From contig CBDFIW010000004.1 in NCBI GenBank assembly GCA_965248255.1, positions 1,240,001 through 1,304,000 of the forward strand: 64,000 nucleotides of DNA, read 5' to 3'. Below are positions 9,952 to 20,554 of the stretch, one piece after another. The DNA is from JAKZVK01 sp965248255 (lineage in GTDB: Bacteria; Acidobacteriota; Terriglobia; Bryobacterales; UBA6623). A program made the translations under genes and the position numbers. How positions within the stretch are numbered: position 1 is the stretch's first letter; each line of letters begins with the position of its first letter. The notes under the pieces are model-generated. The model saw only the letters and a program-made list of their open reading frames with translations, searched no databases and was not told where the DNA came from.

Positions 9952-11783
9952 GGATACCCGCTGGCGAAGGCAAGCTAGTCGGTGGTCAGCTCCGGAAGGA
10001 GATTCTCCAGCTTCCAGACTTCGTCACGAGACGCGTTGACCGCAATGGCAACATGCCTGCCATCCGGGTGGACGCTGTGGATGCCCGGCCGACCCGGCAC
10101 GTCGAGCGGCAACCTGTGGGTCTCTCCACTCTCCACGCTGACCGACCATAGTTCCCTTTCCGTGTGAGGTTCTTTCCCGACGACGCGGTCATAAAGAACG
10201 AACTGCCCATTGGGCGTCCAGCGTGGATAACTACGTGACTCAACGCTCTTCACGTGGAGTAGCGCGCGCTCGTTTCGACCGTCAGGGTCGGCGATAACGA
10301 GTCGCATGCCTTCGTCCGGTCCTCGAACGATGAGTGCCAGCCTGCCATCGACGGGTGAGATCGCGACTGACTCGGCGTCAGGGTATATCTCGCGTTCGGC
10401 ACCGGACTGCAGATCCAGAAACCAAACCGCTGTTCCCACGTTGGGGGGTGGCGTCCATCGTCGGAAGTACAAACCCTTGCCGTCACGCGACCACCGCGGA
10501 TATTCCAGCTCGAATCCCTCTCCGCCTCGTTTGACCAGCTTTGTGTCACCGGTCTCGGCGTCGATCCTGTAGATTCCCTTTTGCCCGCTCTCGTCCCCGT
10601 AGCTTGTGCAGACGAGGAACCGGCCATCCAATGACCAGTCCGTCAGTCGGGTATATCCTTGAAAATCTGTCAGAACGCGTCCCTGACCACTTTTGGGGTC
10701 TTCGATGTGAATCTGCCTGCGGCGCTTGTAAGCCAACTGCTTGCCGTCGGACGACCATATCGGATCACGGTTGCCACCGACCTGACTTTGTATCAGGATC
10801 GAGGGGGCTTCTAGCAACCGGCCGGACTGAAAGTCGAAAGCTGTACTGTGAATGTTGTTGCCCCCTGATGTAATTGCGTAGTACAGCGAACCGTCTGAGG
10901 CGATGCCGACAGCGTTTCTAGCTCCATAGTCCGCCTTTAGCATCGTTGGCTTGGACTGCGGGAAACCATCCTGGAATGCAATCGACCAAATTGCCTTCTG
11001 GCCCGTTCGCTCGCTGCTGAATAGAAGGCTCCCACCGTCGGGGGCCCAATCGATCACTTCGGATTCCTCCGACGTGTCCGCGACGGAATGCTCGGCGCTA
11101 CCATCCGCGGCTAGTATCTTGATGCCATTGCGTGATTGATAGGCGATCCAACGACCGTCTGGCGAGAGGCGGAACGGCCCTTCTCGGTTCCTAGCCAAGT
11201 GATTTGATTGACCGTAACCTTCCGTCTCCAACTGATACCGTGGCGATCTGGGCGGTCCGGTCCTTTCGTTCGATCCATGCGAGGACATGGCGACCATCGG
11301 GAAACCAACCCTTGAGGATCATGTACTGGACCTCATCGTTCGTGTAGATGAGTCGGTCATTGGCACCATCTCGGCCCACGACACGCAATTCATAGCCAGC
11401 ACTACCCTTCTCCTCGTAGCGGTACCACGTGTATGCGACTTCTGTTCCGTCCGCAGAGAACATGGGGAACGAGGCGTAATCGGTCCAGTCCCAGCCCTCT
11501 TTCTTCGTGAGGACGCGGTTTTCACCTGTGTGCAGGTCGCGGATAGCGATGTTGCCTGTGGACCAGTGGTTGTAAGCCAGAAAGCGGCCGTCGCGTGAGA
11601 CAGACCCGGTTCCGTCGGTGTCAGATTCAGCCCAAACCTGACGTGCCATCGCGCCGGAGGGATTCGCCGCTTCCGCATAGGGTTGCTCCGGGTTGAGTAT
11701 CGGGCCATTCACCAGCAGCCACCCGGCTACCATCAGAGCAACGACACCGGCTGCGGGTGCGAGCCTGGTCCAGAAACGCGAGA

Positions 11784-12812
11784 AATGGGGTATTTACTTG
11801 ACTCAGGTAGCCCCAAGATGTAGTATGCGGTGCGATGGAGGACTATCCGCGGAACTTGGCTGAGTTCGAGGCCCGCTTTGCGACGGAGGAGGCTTGTCGG
11901 GATTATCTGTTCCAGCTGCGCTGGCCGGAAGGATTCCGCTGTCCGCGCTGCGGACACGGCGCGGCTTGGCCGGTCCGGCAAGGGCTGTGGGAGTGCTCGG
12001 GCTGCGGTCGGCAGACCTCGGTCACCGCTGGCACGGTGTTCCAGGACACTCGTCAGCCCCTGCGGCTGTGGTTGCGAGCCATCTGGTGGGTGACCAGTCA
12101 GAAAAACGGAGTGAGTGCCCTGGGGCTGCAGCGAGTCTTGGGGCTGGGCAGCTACAAGACGGCCTGGAGCTGGCTGCACAAGTTGCGCCGCGCCATGGTG
12201 CGCCCCGGTCGCGACCGCCTCAGCGGCCGTGTGGAGGTGGACGAGACGTACTGGGGCAGCCCAGAAGAGGGCGTGCGCGGTCGCCAGACCTATACCAAAT
12301 CGTTGATTGCCATCGCCGCCCAGGAGGACGGCAGGGGAACGGGACGGCTTCGGATGCGCAGAGTCCGGGATGCGAGCGCAGAAAGCTTGATGCCCTTTGC
12401 CGAAGAAGCGATTGAACGGGGCAGCACGGTTCATACCGACGGCTGGCTGGGCTATGAGCCGCTACAGAAGCGCGGCTACCGGCACGAAGTAACGTTCCTC
12501 GATGAGGGGCCGGAGTCGGCCTCGAAGCTGCTGCCCCGAGTGCACCGCGTGGCGTCGCTTTTGAAGCGTTGGCTGCTGGGGACGCATCAGGGGGCCGTCA
12601 ACCCCGAGCATCTGGACTACTACCTGGACGAGTTTACCTTCCGCTTTAATCGACGCAACTCTCGCAGCCGAGGGAAGCTCTTCTATCGACTTGTGCAACA
12701 GGCGGTCGCCATCGACCCCGTGCCATACAAGTCCATCATCGGCGGCACTGAAAATGCTGCTTCTGTCGACCACAAGATGTAGGGGTCACCTGAGTCAAGT
12801 AAATACCCCAGT
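11784..12812 (+). mobile_element. IS1595-family (ISXO2-like) element, complete
   Basis: The element is 1,029 bp. Its ends match for over 20 bases: left AATGGGGTATTTACTTGACT, right reverse complement ACTGGGGTATTTACTTGACT, both continuing CAGGT. An 8-bp direct repeat ACGCGAGA (11776-11783 and 12813-12820) is the target duplication, the length expected for IS1595. Confidence 0.92.
11835..12782 (+). CDS. IS1595-family (ISXO2-like) transposase
   Basis: This 315-residue transposase has an N-terminal zinc ribbon ('CPRCGH' and 'CSGCGR', about residues 35-60), typical of the family. The ISXO2-like catalytic domain follows: Asp in 'VEVDETYWG', Asp in 'VHTDGWLGY', and a C-terminal 'EHLDYYLDEFTFRFNRR' block. 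It is intact and in the orientation opposite to the gene it interrupts. Confidence 0.93.
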   Translation: MEDYPRNLAEFEARFATEEACRDYLFQLRWPEGFRCPRCGHGAAWPVRQGLWECSGCGRQTSVTAGTVFQDTRQPLRLWLRAIWWVTSQKNGVSALGLQRVLGLGSYKTAWSWLHKLRRAMVRPGRDRLSGRVEVDETYWGSPEEGVRGRQTYTKSLIAIAAQEDGRGTGRLRMRRVRDASAESLMPFAEEAIERGSTVHTDGWLGYEPLQKRGYRHEVTFLDEGPESASKLLPRVHRVASLLKRWLLGTHQGAVNPEHLDYYLDEFTFRFNRRNSRSRGKLFYRLVQQAVAIDPVPYKSIIGGTENAASVDHKM

Positions 12813-13077
12813 ACGCGAGAAAGGCATTCGGTCGCCTTCGTCGGCTCCTCTCGATCGTTGCCACGCTTCAATCTCACTGGGAAACGAGTAGACGGAACTG
12901 CGTCGGTCTTCGCGATAACGACGGACCGGGAGGCCTGTGGTCTTTTCCCATCGCCGCGCTCCGCACATCACGTTCGAGATAGGCCGCGATTTCTTTCCAG
13001 CCTTGCAGGGGTTTCTCTGCGTCGTGGTCCGATGAAGGCGCTGTTGTCTCTTCAGGGTTTGTCGTCATTCTGCTCAC

Positions 13078-13478
13078 CGGAGATCGCGAGTTGCGAGTTC
13101 ACGGCTGAGCGTATCGGAAACGTTAGGACCTTATCTGGAGGAACCCGGCGGGATGAGCCCAGAGGGAGGGTGAGGAGCCCGATCGCCGGGTTGCTTTGGA
13201 TAAGGGCGTTTGAAGGAAGCCGCTCGCGCTTGCGGCGGACGCGGTCAAGTTGGCACGGCTATGGGGATTGAATCAAGTTTCGTGGCTTGGGACGCTCTGT
13301 TTTCGGGTCGGTGAGTGACTCGATGGAAGAGAAACGTTGCTTGCATGCACTGCTGGGAGGTGTCGAGAAGCGACTCTGGAGGACCCTAGAGCAGGTTCGG
13401 CGCGCGGATTGGTGTGAGGAACGCACGTCGAGGGAGCGCGTCAGGTGACACGCTGGCGTGGCGGGGAGCAGAGCGTCT
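13078..13478. other. Intergenic stretch upstream of the broken TolB-like gene
   Basis: No frame here shows a recognisable protein, and both strands look like non-coding or decayed DNA. It would contain the promoter of the TolB-like gene and the distal end of the IS91-type element. Confidence 0.4.
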
Positions 13479-14657
13479 TTAAGACGTGTCAAAGTAATTC
13501 GCTTCCTCCTGCTGCAGCTGCCAGGTGTCGAGCCTCTCGAACAGCATCATGGGGCCGCCGCAGAGCGGACAGGTCCAAGTGACGGGTTCACGCTTCTCAC
13601 TCGGCACTGCAGGAACCGAGGAGTTGGTGTCGGTCTCAAGCCGTTGCCGACACAGCGGCAACAACTCTCCCCGCTTGCGAGGAGCGAGGAAGCCAAAGAA
13701 GCGGATGCGAACGAAGCGGGGCGGCAGCACGTGCTGTAGGAACCGCCGCAAGAACTCTTCAGCCGTCAGCGTCATCAGCCGTTGTTTGCTGGAGTTCGCG
13801 TAATCCTTCCAGCGGAAGGTGACCTTGCCGTCGGCGAAAGCGACCAGGCGGTGGTTCGAGATCGCGACGCGGTGAGTGTAGCGGGCCAGGTAGTTGAGAA
13901 CGTACTGCGGCCCACCGAATGGAGGTTTAGCATAAACGACCCAGTCTTGTTGGTGTAGCGAGCGTACGAACGCGCGGAAGGCCTTGTCTTGCTCCAAAGT
14001 TCGCAGCGCGCCTGGCAGACAAAGCTCGTTGTTACGATAAGCGCGCTCGAGAGCATCAACGAACTTGCCGCGGAAGACGATGCCGAGCGCCTTCACCGGC
14101 AGAAAGAAGCGATACCGCGGACGGATCCAAGCTCCGTGATCGGGCGAGAGACCGCCGGCCGGGATCACGCAATGAACGTGTGGATGGTGGACGAGGTTTT
14201 GGCCCCAGGTGTGAAGCACGCTGAGGAAACCGATCTCAGCGCCCAGGTGTTTCGGATCGGCGGCGAACTCCAGCAGCGTCGCTGCACTGGTGCGGAACAA
14301 CAACCCGTAAAGCAGTCGCTTGTTGTGGAACGCTACGTCCGCCAGCCGCCGAGGGATCGTGAAGACCACGTGAACGTAGGCCACGGGTAGCAGCTCACCC
14401 TCGCGTGCAGCGAGCCACTTGTCCCTCGCGCCAGCCTGACACTTGCGGCAATGGCGATTGCGGCAGGAGTTGCAGGAGATGGCCGCGTCGTAGCCACAGC
14501 GAGTACAGCGGTCGCGGTGTCCGCCCAACGCCGCCGTACGACAGCGTTCGATGGCGCTAAGAATCTTGCGATGGAGCCCGTTGAGTCGAAACCGCTGTTG
14601 GAATCGATTGCCTACCGCGCGAATGATGTCGGCCACCTCGAGGGGTGGCCGTTTCAC
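13479..14657 (-). CDS. IS91-family HUH transposase
   Basis: This 392-residue protein nicks and rolls out single-stranded DNA in rolling-circle transposition. Cysteine pairs 'CTRCGY' and 'CRNRHCRKC' form the N-terminal zinc-binding region (about 48-75). The HUH metal site is in 'HHPHVHCVIPAGG', and a conserved 'LNYLARYTHRVAISN' carries the likely nucleophilic Tyr. Length and motifs are normal and the frame is open. Its ATG overlaps the stop of the recombinase gene (ATGA), implying coupled translation. Confidence 0.92.
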   Translation of the reverse strand: MKRPPLEVADIIRAVGNRFQQRFRLNGLHRKILSAIERCRTAALGGHRDRCTRCGYDAAISCNSCRNRHCRKCQAGARDKWLAAREGELLPVAYVHVVFTIPRRLADVAFHNKRLLYGLLFRTSAATLLEFAADPKHLGAEIGFLSVLHTWGQNLVHHPHVHCVIPAGGLSPDHGAWIRPRYRFFLPVKALGIVFRGKFVDALERAYRNNELCLPGALRTLEQDKAFRAFVRSLHQQDWVVYAKPPFGGPQYVLNYLARYTHRVAISNHRLVAFADGKVTFRWKDYANSSKQRLMTLTAEEFLRRFLQHVLPPRFVRIRFFGFLAPRKRGELLPLCRQRLETDTNSSVPAVPSEKREPVTWTCPLCGGPMMLFERLDTWQLQQEEANYFDTS

Positions 14658-15552
14658 CTCTGCTTCTTATGCAGCCTCTTGGATCTCTTGACCTGGTCCG
14701 GGCTGGAAAACTCCGCTTGGTCGATCGGAGTGCCAGCCGCCCTGAGATGACGCTCAGATAGATGCAGATAGATCGACGTTGCCTTCAGATCGGCATGGCC
14801 AAGCAACGCCTGCAGCGTTGGCAGATCCGCGCCCTGTTCGAGTAGATGTGTGGCGAAGCTGTGCCGCAGCAAGTGCGGGCGAACCGGTTTGTCGATCCCC
14901 GCTCGTTGGGCCGCTTCCCGGCAGGCCAGCCACAGCACCTTCGGAGTGATCGGCTTGTCGACTCGCCAGTTTCTGTTCGTACCGGGAAACAGATAGGTCT
15001 TGGGCTTCATCCAGCGGTAATACTCGCGCAGGGTCTCCAGCAGCTTCGGACTCAGCGGCACGGACCGATCGCGGCCTCCCTTGCCGCGACGGATGTGGAC
15101 GAGCATCCTCTCGCTGTCGATGTTTTCCACCCTGAGGTTGCAGAGCTCAGCACGGCGCATGCCGGTGGAGTAGAGCGTCATCAGCATGGCGCGATGAAAC
15201 AGGTTGCTGAGGACTCGATCAGCCGCACCGCCTCTTGTTGGGTCAGGATGATCGGCAGCTCTCGCGGTTTCTTCGGGTAGGGAAACTCCTCGACTGGATA
15301 GTTCCGCCTCAACGTTTTGCAGAAGAAGAACCGCAGGCCTGCTGTGTGCAGGCCGACGGTGCGGACGCCCATCTTCCTCTCTTTCAACAAGTACACCTGA
15401 TACGAGCGAATCTCATCCAGGCCCAGCTGATCCGGCGGCCGGCCGAAGTGCTTGGTAAAGTCTTCGACCGTGCCGAGATAGTTCTTGATCGTGGTGGGAG
15501 CGTAGTTGCGTCGCCGGAGCTCTTCCAGCATCTTCTTGCGTAATCGGGTCAT
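14654..15552 (-). pseudogene. Tyrosine recombinase of the IS91-type element (frameshifted)
   Basis: The N-terminal core-binding domain (15181-15552, 'MTRLRKKMLEELRRRNYAP') and the catalytic domain (14654-15187) lie in different frames. They join at about 15205, where one base appears missing before 'NLFHRAMLMTLYSTGMRR'. The catalytic set is present: Arg in 'STGMRRAEL', 'HLLRHSFATHLL', 'LLGHADLKATSIYLHLS' with the final Tyr. If the indel is an assembly error the enzyme is whole (about 300 residues). It would resolve or integrate the element together with the downstream transposase. Confidence 0.8.
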
Positions 15553-15553
15553 G

Positions 15554-15578
15554 GGGACACCTCCTTTGTTGGTGTCCC
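15554..15578 (-). promoter_or_regulatory. Hairpin covering the recombinase ribosome binding site
   Basis: GGGACACC and GGTGTCCC form an 8-bp perfect stem with a 9-base loop. On the minus strand the strong Shine-Dalgarno AAAGGAGG spans loop and stem, and the recombinase ATG (15552) follows directly. Folding would hide the ribosome site, a way many IS elements damp expression from outside transcripts. Confidence 0.5.
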
Positions 15579-17076
15579 GACCTTACTCTCCACCAGGCGC
15601 CACTGCTGATGGACCGCTCACGCGCAGCGTCCGCCGCGCATAGCGGCTTGGTTGTGTGCCGGGCATGTCTGACAGCTTGGAGGTGAAAGTCCTCTGCACA
15701 GCCTGATGGAGGTGAAGTGCTAGGGAAGCGCAAGGGCGTCGTCGCGAGGCGGGGTCCAGAGGAAGCGTGGAACAAAACCGCGACCTGACGAACAGAAACC
15801 GGATAAGAGGCATCTTTGGTCGGACGAGCGGACAACTGATCGCGAAGTCCAGTTCCATCAAGGGCCAAGGCTGTAGATTCGGCAGGTGTGCGGCGAAGGC
15901 GGTCAGACTTACCCCGGGAGGTCTGCGTTCCGTCCCGCTGCTTGGGACTGGGGGAGCCGCGAGGCGACCTGATCGGGGCGCAGAAGTCAGCAGAGGGCAT
16001 AGTAGGCCATGCAGTCGGCAAGGCTAGTAAGGCACTCCACAAGTCGAAAAACGGAGCCAACAGATAGGCCGAACCGAGAACGATGGCCGAAGGCCCGAAC
16101 GGAAGAGAGCGGCAAGTAAGACTCGCAACTCATGGACGGCAAGCGGCAGAAAACCCAGCAACGACTGGCCTTCATGGACGAGCCAAAGGGTGAAGCCCCG
16201 AGGCGCGCTCGGCAAGGGACCGAACCGTCCGCGGTGAAGCGGGAATCTGAAAGCGCGGCGCGAGAAGAACGACTGATGGAGGAGGTGTGCGAGCGAAGCA
16301 ATCCCGTAAAGGCTTGGAAACAAGTTCGGGGTAACAAAGGGAGTCCGGGTGTTGATGGCAAGACCATCGACGAAACGCTGGACGACCTTCGCAAGCACTG
16401 GCCAGCCATCCGGGAACAGTTGCTTCAAGGAACGTACAAACCGCAACCGGTGCGCAGGGTGGAAATCCCGAAGCCCGGCGGCGGGGTCAGGAAGTTGGGC
16501 ATCCCTACGGTGCTCGACCGACTGATCCAGCAAGCGGTCTTGCAGGTTCTGCAGAAGCGCTGGGACCCGACGTTTTCCAACAACAGCTATGGCTTCCGAC
16601 CGGGACGTTCGGCGCATCAGGCGGTGACTCAGGCGCAAGCCTACGTCGCCGCAGGCTATCAGTGGGTCGTAGACATCGATCTGGAGAAGTTCTTCGATCG
16701 AGTCAACCATGACCTGCTGATGGCTCGTGTCGCCAAACGTGTCCCCGACAAGCGATTGCTGAAACTCATCCGGGCGTTTCTAACCGTCGGGGTGATGGAC
16801 GACGGGCTGGTGAGTCCTGCCGACGAAGGCACGCCACAAGGCGGACCGTTGTCGCCGTTGTTGTCGAACCTCGTGCTCGGCGATTTGGATCGCGAGTTGG
16901 AACGGCGCGGCCATCGCTTCTGCCGCTACGCCGGCGACTGTAACATCTACGTTCGCAGTCGCAGGGCGGGGGAACGGGTGATGGCCGGCGTCTGTAAGTT
17001 TCTTACAAAGAAACTCCGACTCAAGGTCAACAAATCGAAGAGTGCGGTGGCTCGACCCAACGATCGGAAGTTCTTA

Positions 17077-18170
17077 TTGAATCCCGCAAATTATTATGAC
17101 ACTTTTTGACAGTGTGGAGCATCTATATATGTATGGGCAACCCCAAAGGTGTGAAGCGGGATTTCAAGGCGCTGGAGAAGCGCCGTTTCGAAGCGATGCG
17201 GCTGCTCCACCAAGGCCACAATCAGTCCGAGACGGCGAGACGGCTGAACGTCGCTCGCCAAACCGTCAGTGAGTGGCGGCGGCAATACCGCGAGCAGGGT
17301 GCGGCCGGACTCCGCCAGGCCGGGCGCGCCGGACGCAAGCCGCTCCTCGATGCCGCACAACGCGAACGCCTGACGTCGCTGCTGCTGGAAGGCCCGGAAG
17401 CCCACGGCTTCCCAACGCCCCTGTGGAGCTGTCCGCGGGTGGCTCGGCTGACCGGAGACGAGTTCGGGGTCGCATACCACGCAGGCCACGCCTGGAAGAT
17501 CCTGCGAGCGCTCGACTGGAGCCCGCAACGCCCGGCCGGAAAGGCGCGCGAGCGCAACGAAGAGCGGATCCGCACCTGGAAGCGCAAGACCTGGAAGCGC
17601 ATTAAAAAAAAGCCCAAAACGAAGGCCGTACGCTCGTCTTCATCGACGAAAGCGGATTGAGTCAGAAGCCGCATCGCTGCCGCACCTGGGCGCCACGTGG
17701 CCAAACACCGGTGCTGCAGTTTAACTTCAACTGGGAGAAGCTTTCCGTCTCGGCGGGGCTGACGCTGCGTAACTTCTACTTCCGGCTCTATCCCGGTGCG
17801 ATCGGCAAAGAGCAAGTGACCGACTTTCTCAAGGCGTTGGTACGTCATATCGATCGCCCGCTGCTGATCGTCTGGGATCGGCTGCCGGCGCACCGTAGCC
17901 GCCTGGTGCAAGAGTTCATCGAACTCTCCGAAGGCCACATCGCAACCGAGTACTTGCCACCCTATGCGCCGGAGTTGAATCCGGTGGAATACATCTGGGC
18001 TTACTGGAAGCAGCACGAGTTGCCGAACGTCTGTCCGAAAGACTACGGCGAGCTGAACGAGCGGGCCCGCAAGGCACTCCGCCGCATGTACCGCAAACCG
18101 CGTTTGATCACGGCCTTCTGGAAACAGTCTTCTCTTTGTTTTGACTGACTCTATATTATGCGGGAGTCAA
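17077..18170 (+). mobile_element. IS630-type element B, copy 2 (inside group II intron 1)
   Basis: The 1,094-bp element is flanked by TA at 17075-17076 and 18171-18172. It sits in the maturase gene of intron 1, just after codons for 'DRKF'. Confidence 0.95.
17133..18148 (+). CDS. IS630-family transposase (element B, copy 2), -1 frameshift
   Basis: The two frames, the A8-G slip run and the DDE residues are identical to those of copy 1. The only difference noticed near the start is one base in the short leader upstream of the ATG. Confidence 0.9.
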
Positions 18171-18609
18171 TAGATGTCGCTTGACGACCGGAGCGGGGCC
18201 TCAGCGATTGATATCGCCCGAGGCGTTGCAAAGGTTCCAAGCGCGAGTGCGAGAGCTGACGAGCAGGACGCGCGGGATCAGCATTGAGCGGATGATCGGC
18301 TCATTGAGGCCGTATCTGCTCGGCTGGCGGAGCTACTTTGGCTTCAGCCAAGACCCGCTGGTGTTTCGCAACCTGGATGCGCGGATCCGCCGGAGACTCC
18401 GCATGATGACCTGGCGGCAGTGGGGGAATGGGCCGACCCGATTCGCCAACCTACGGCGATTGGGCGTGCCGCATTATCGTGCGGCCATTGCCGCCGGTTC
18501 CGCCACTGGTTTGTGGGCCATGTCGCGGCACGCGGCTGTCCAGCAAGCGCTGCCCAATGTCTATTTCGATTCGCTCGGCCTTCCCAGATTGTCGGCATCT
18601 TCGAACGCT

Positions 18610-18693
18610 TAACTCCTCCGAACCGCCGTGGTACGGGACCCGTATGCCCGGTGGTGTGACAGGGAAAGCTTGCGAGGGCCTACCTATGTCGAT
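18610..18693 (+). ncRNA. Group II intron 1 domains V-VI
   Basis: Just after the ORF stop, paired segments around 'CCGCCGTGGTACGGGACC' and 'CGTATGCCCGGTGGT' form a domain V-like hairpin. The domain VI hairpin and the terminal CCTACCTATGTCGAT follow. The same sequence is present in copy 3. Confidence 0.7.
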
Positions 18694-19158
18694 GTGTGCC
18701 GGGCATGTCTGACAGCTTGGAGGTGAAAGTCCTCTGCACAGCCCGATGGAGGTGAAGTGCTAGGGAAGCGCAAGGGCGTCGTCGCGAGGCGGGGTCTGAA
18801 GGAAGCTATGGATCAAATGTGCAAGTCGATGAACAAAAACCGGATACGAGGCGCCAGCGCCGGACGAGCGGGCAACTTACCGCGAAGTCCATATCCATCA
18901 AGGGTGCGAAGCGTAGATTCGGCGACTGTGCACAGAAGGCGGCTGAGCTTACCCCAGGAGATCTGCTCCGTGTCGCTGCGGCGACTGAGGCTGTCGAAAG
19001 GCGGCCTGACCGCGGAGCAGAAGTCAGCAGAGGGCATAGTAGGTCATGACGTCGGCAAGGCTCGTGAGGCACTCCGAAAACCGAAACGCGGAGCAACGGA
19101 TAGGCCAAGCCGGAAACGATGGCCGAAGGCCTGAACGGAAAGGAGAGGCCAGTAGGCC

Positions 19159-20547
19159 ATGAGTCTCAAGGACGACAAGCAGCAGAATATCCAGACACAA
19201 CTGGACTTCTCTTCTGCGCTGACGGGTGAAGCCCGAGAGGCGGGAAGGGAAGAGACTGAATCGTTCGGGACGACGAGTGAACCCGACAGCCCCGCTAGAA
19301 CCGACCGACTGATGGAGGAAGTATGTGAGCGAGAGAATCTGAAGGCAGCATTGCGGCAGGTGAAGGACAACAAGGGGAGCGCGGGAGTCGACGGGATAAC
19401 CGTCGGCAAACTCACCGACTACCTGAAACAGCACTGGCCAGCTATCCGGAAACAACTGCTGAACGGGACCTACGAGCCGAAACCGGTGAGGCGGGTGGAA
19501 ATCCCCAAGCCGGACGGAGGGGTGCGCCAGCTGGGCATCCCGACAGTGCTGGATCGATTCATCCAGCAAGCGGTGATGCAGGTTCTGCGGAGGCGATGGG
19601 ACCGGACGTTTTCCGATCGCAGCTACGGGTTCCGGCCAGGACGGTCGGCTCATCAAGCGGTGGCACAGGCGCAGCAGTATATCGCCCAAGGCCACGGCTG
19701 GTGCGTGGATCTTGATTTGGAGAAATTCTTCGATCGAGTCCATCACGACAAACTGATGGGCCAGATCGCCAAACGGGTCGAGGACAAGCGGCTGCTGAAG
19801 CTCATCCGAGCGTTCTTGAACGCTGGGGTGATGGAGAACGGGTTGGTCAGTCCGAGCGTGAAAGGAACTCCGCAAGGGGGACCCCTTTCGCCCCTGCTTA
19901 GTAACCTCGTGCTTGACGAACTCGACCGGGACTTGGAGCACCGGGGCCATCGCTTCGTTCGATATGCGGATGACTGTAATATCTATGTTCGCAGCGAACG
20001 GGCGGGTCAACGGGTGATGGAGAGTGTTACGCGATTCATCACGCAAAAGCTCAAGCTCAAGGTGAATGAGGCGAAGAGTGCGGTGGCGCGACCGCAGGAT
20101 CGAAAGTTTCTCGGGTTCAGTTTCACGGCGGGTCCGGAAGTCAAGCGCACGATTGCGCCGAAGGCTCTGGATCGGTTTAAGCGACGAATCCGGGAGATCA
20201 CGCGGCGGGCCAAGAGCGTCAGCGTGGAGACGACGATAGAGGAACTAGCTCCGTATATGCGGGGTTGGCGCAGCTATTTCGGCTTCTGCGAAACGCCTGA
20301 GGTGCTGATCTACCTCACCCGCTGGGTCCGGTTGCGACTCAGGGCTGCTTTGTGGCGACAGTGGAAAACACCACGTCGGCGCCGGGCAGCTCTGTTAGCC
20401 CTCGGGATTCGCCCGCGGCTGGCCCGCAATACGGCTGGCAGCGGTCGGGGCCCTTGGTACCTCGCGAAGGCCAAAGCCCTCTCTGTGGGGCTTTCCAATG
20501 CGTACTTCCGATCGCTCGGGCTTCCGAGTTTGGTCGATGGGTGTTAG
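19159..20547 (+). CDS. ltrA: Group II intron reverse transcriptase/maturase (intact, YADD)
   Basis: This 462-residue protein should splice and retro-home its intron. RT blocks in order are 'DNKGSAGVDGITVGKL', 'RVEIPKPDGGVRQLGIPTV', 'VDLDLEKFFDRVHHDK', 'GTPQGGPLSPLLSNLV' and 'FVRYADDCNIYV', with catalytic Asp271 and Asp272. A maturase (X/thumb) domain occupies roughly 330-420 ('LAPYMRGWRSYFGF'). There is no HNH endonuclease domain, so it belongs to an endonuclease-free class. It is the only maturase here with a complete active site, so it is a candidate helper for the YAGD introns. Confidence 0.93.
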   Translation: MSLKDDKQQNIQTQLDFSSALTGEAREAGREETESFGTTSEPDSPARTDRLMEEVCERENLKAALRQVKDNKGSAGVDGITVGKLTDYLKQHWPAIRKQLLNGTYEPKPVRRVEIPKPDGGVRQLGIPTVLDRFIQQAVMQVLRRRWDRTFSDRSYGFRPGRSAHQAVAQAQQYIAQGHGWCVDLDLEKFFDRVHHDKLMGQIAKRVEDKRLLKLIRAFLNAGVMENGLVSPSVKGTPQGGPLSPLLSNLVLDELDRDLEHRGHRFVRYADDCNIYVRSERAGQRVMESVTRFITQKLKLKVNEAKSAVARPQDRKFLGFSFTAGPEVKRTIAPKALDRFKRRIREITRRAKSVSVETTIEELAPYMRGWRSYFGFCETPEVLIYLTRWVRLRLRAALWRQWKTPRRRRAALLALGIRPRLARNTAGSGRGPWYLAKAKALSVGLSNAYFRSLGLPSLVDGC

Positions 20548-20554
20548 CGTAACC

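Larger units (their letters stand above)
9975..13077 (-). pseudogene. HTH-membrane-TolB beta-propeller protein, broken by IS1595 element and two frameshifts
   Basis: Reading from 13077, the pieces join into one gene. An N-terminal DNA-binding-like domain ('LQGWKEIAAYLERDV', then 'GLPVRRYREDRRSSVYSFP') is followed by a linker, a membrane helix ('AAGVVALMVAGWLLV') and a long WD40/TolB-like propeller with repeated 'SPDGRWIAY', 'SRDGRFLAY' and 'APDGGSLLFSS' blades, ending at 9975. The layout resembles regulator/sensor proteins common in Acidobacteriota. An IS1595-type element splits codons for 'FSRFW' at 11784-12812, with frame restored if it is removed. Single-base shifts near 12952 and 11200 break the frame independently of the element. 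It was probably a membrane-tethered regulator and is not functional as read. Confidence 0.8.
13479..15578 (-). mobile_element. IS91-type element with tyrosine recombinase
   Basis: Two genes overlap by four bases on the minus strand, a tyrosine recombinase followed by an IS91-type transposase, a combination known in many genomes. The stated limits are the transposase stop and the hairpin upstream of the recombinase; the true ori and ter ends cannot be fixed because no second copy is present for comparison. Confidence 0.7.
16132..18612 (+). pseudogene. ltrA: Group II intron reverse transcriptase/maturase, split by element B and carrying YAGD
   Basis: The frame from 16132 encodes the RT fingers and palm ('GNKGSPGVDGKTIDE', 'RVEIPKPGGGVRKLGIPTV', 'VDIDLEKFFDRVNHD', 'GTPQGGPLSPLLSNL') and breaks at element B (17077). 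The thumb and maturase part resumes at about 18180 and ends at 18612. The active-site box reads YAGD (Gly268), replacing the metal-binding Asp of YADD. The junction after element B also differs slightly from the intact copy, one base short. No endonuclease domain is present. Confidence 0.85.
15654..18693 (+). mobile_element. Group II intron copy 1, interrupted by element B
   Basis: The 5' end GTGTGCCGGGCATG and the 3' end ...CCTACCTATGTCGAT were placed by comparing the three introns in the window. Without element B it is about 1,944 nt and nearly identical to copy 3 at 28364. The 5' flank (ending 'GGCTTGGTT') differs from that of copy 3, so the two are separate insertions. A second intron begins at the very next base. 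Confidence 0.85.
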
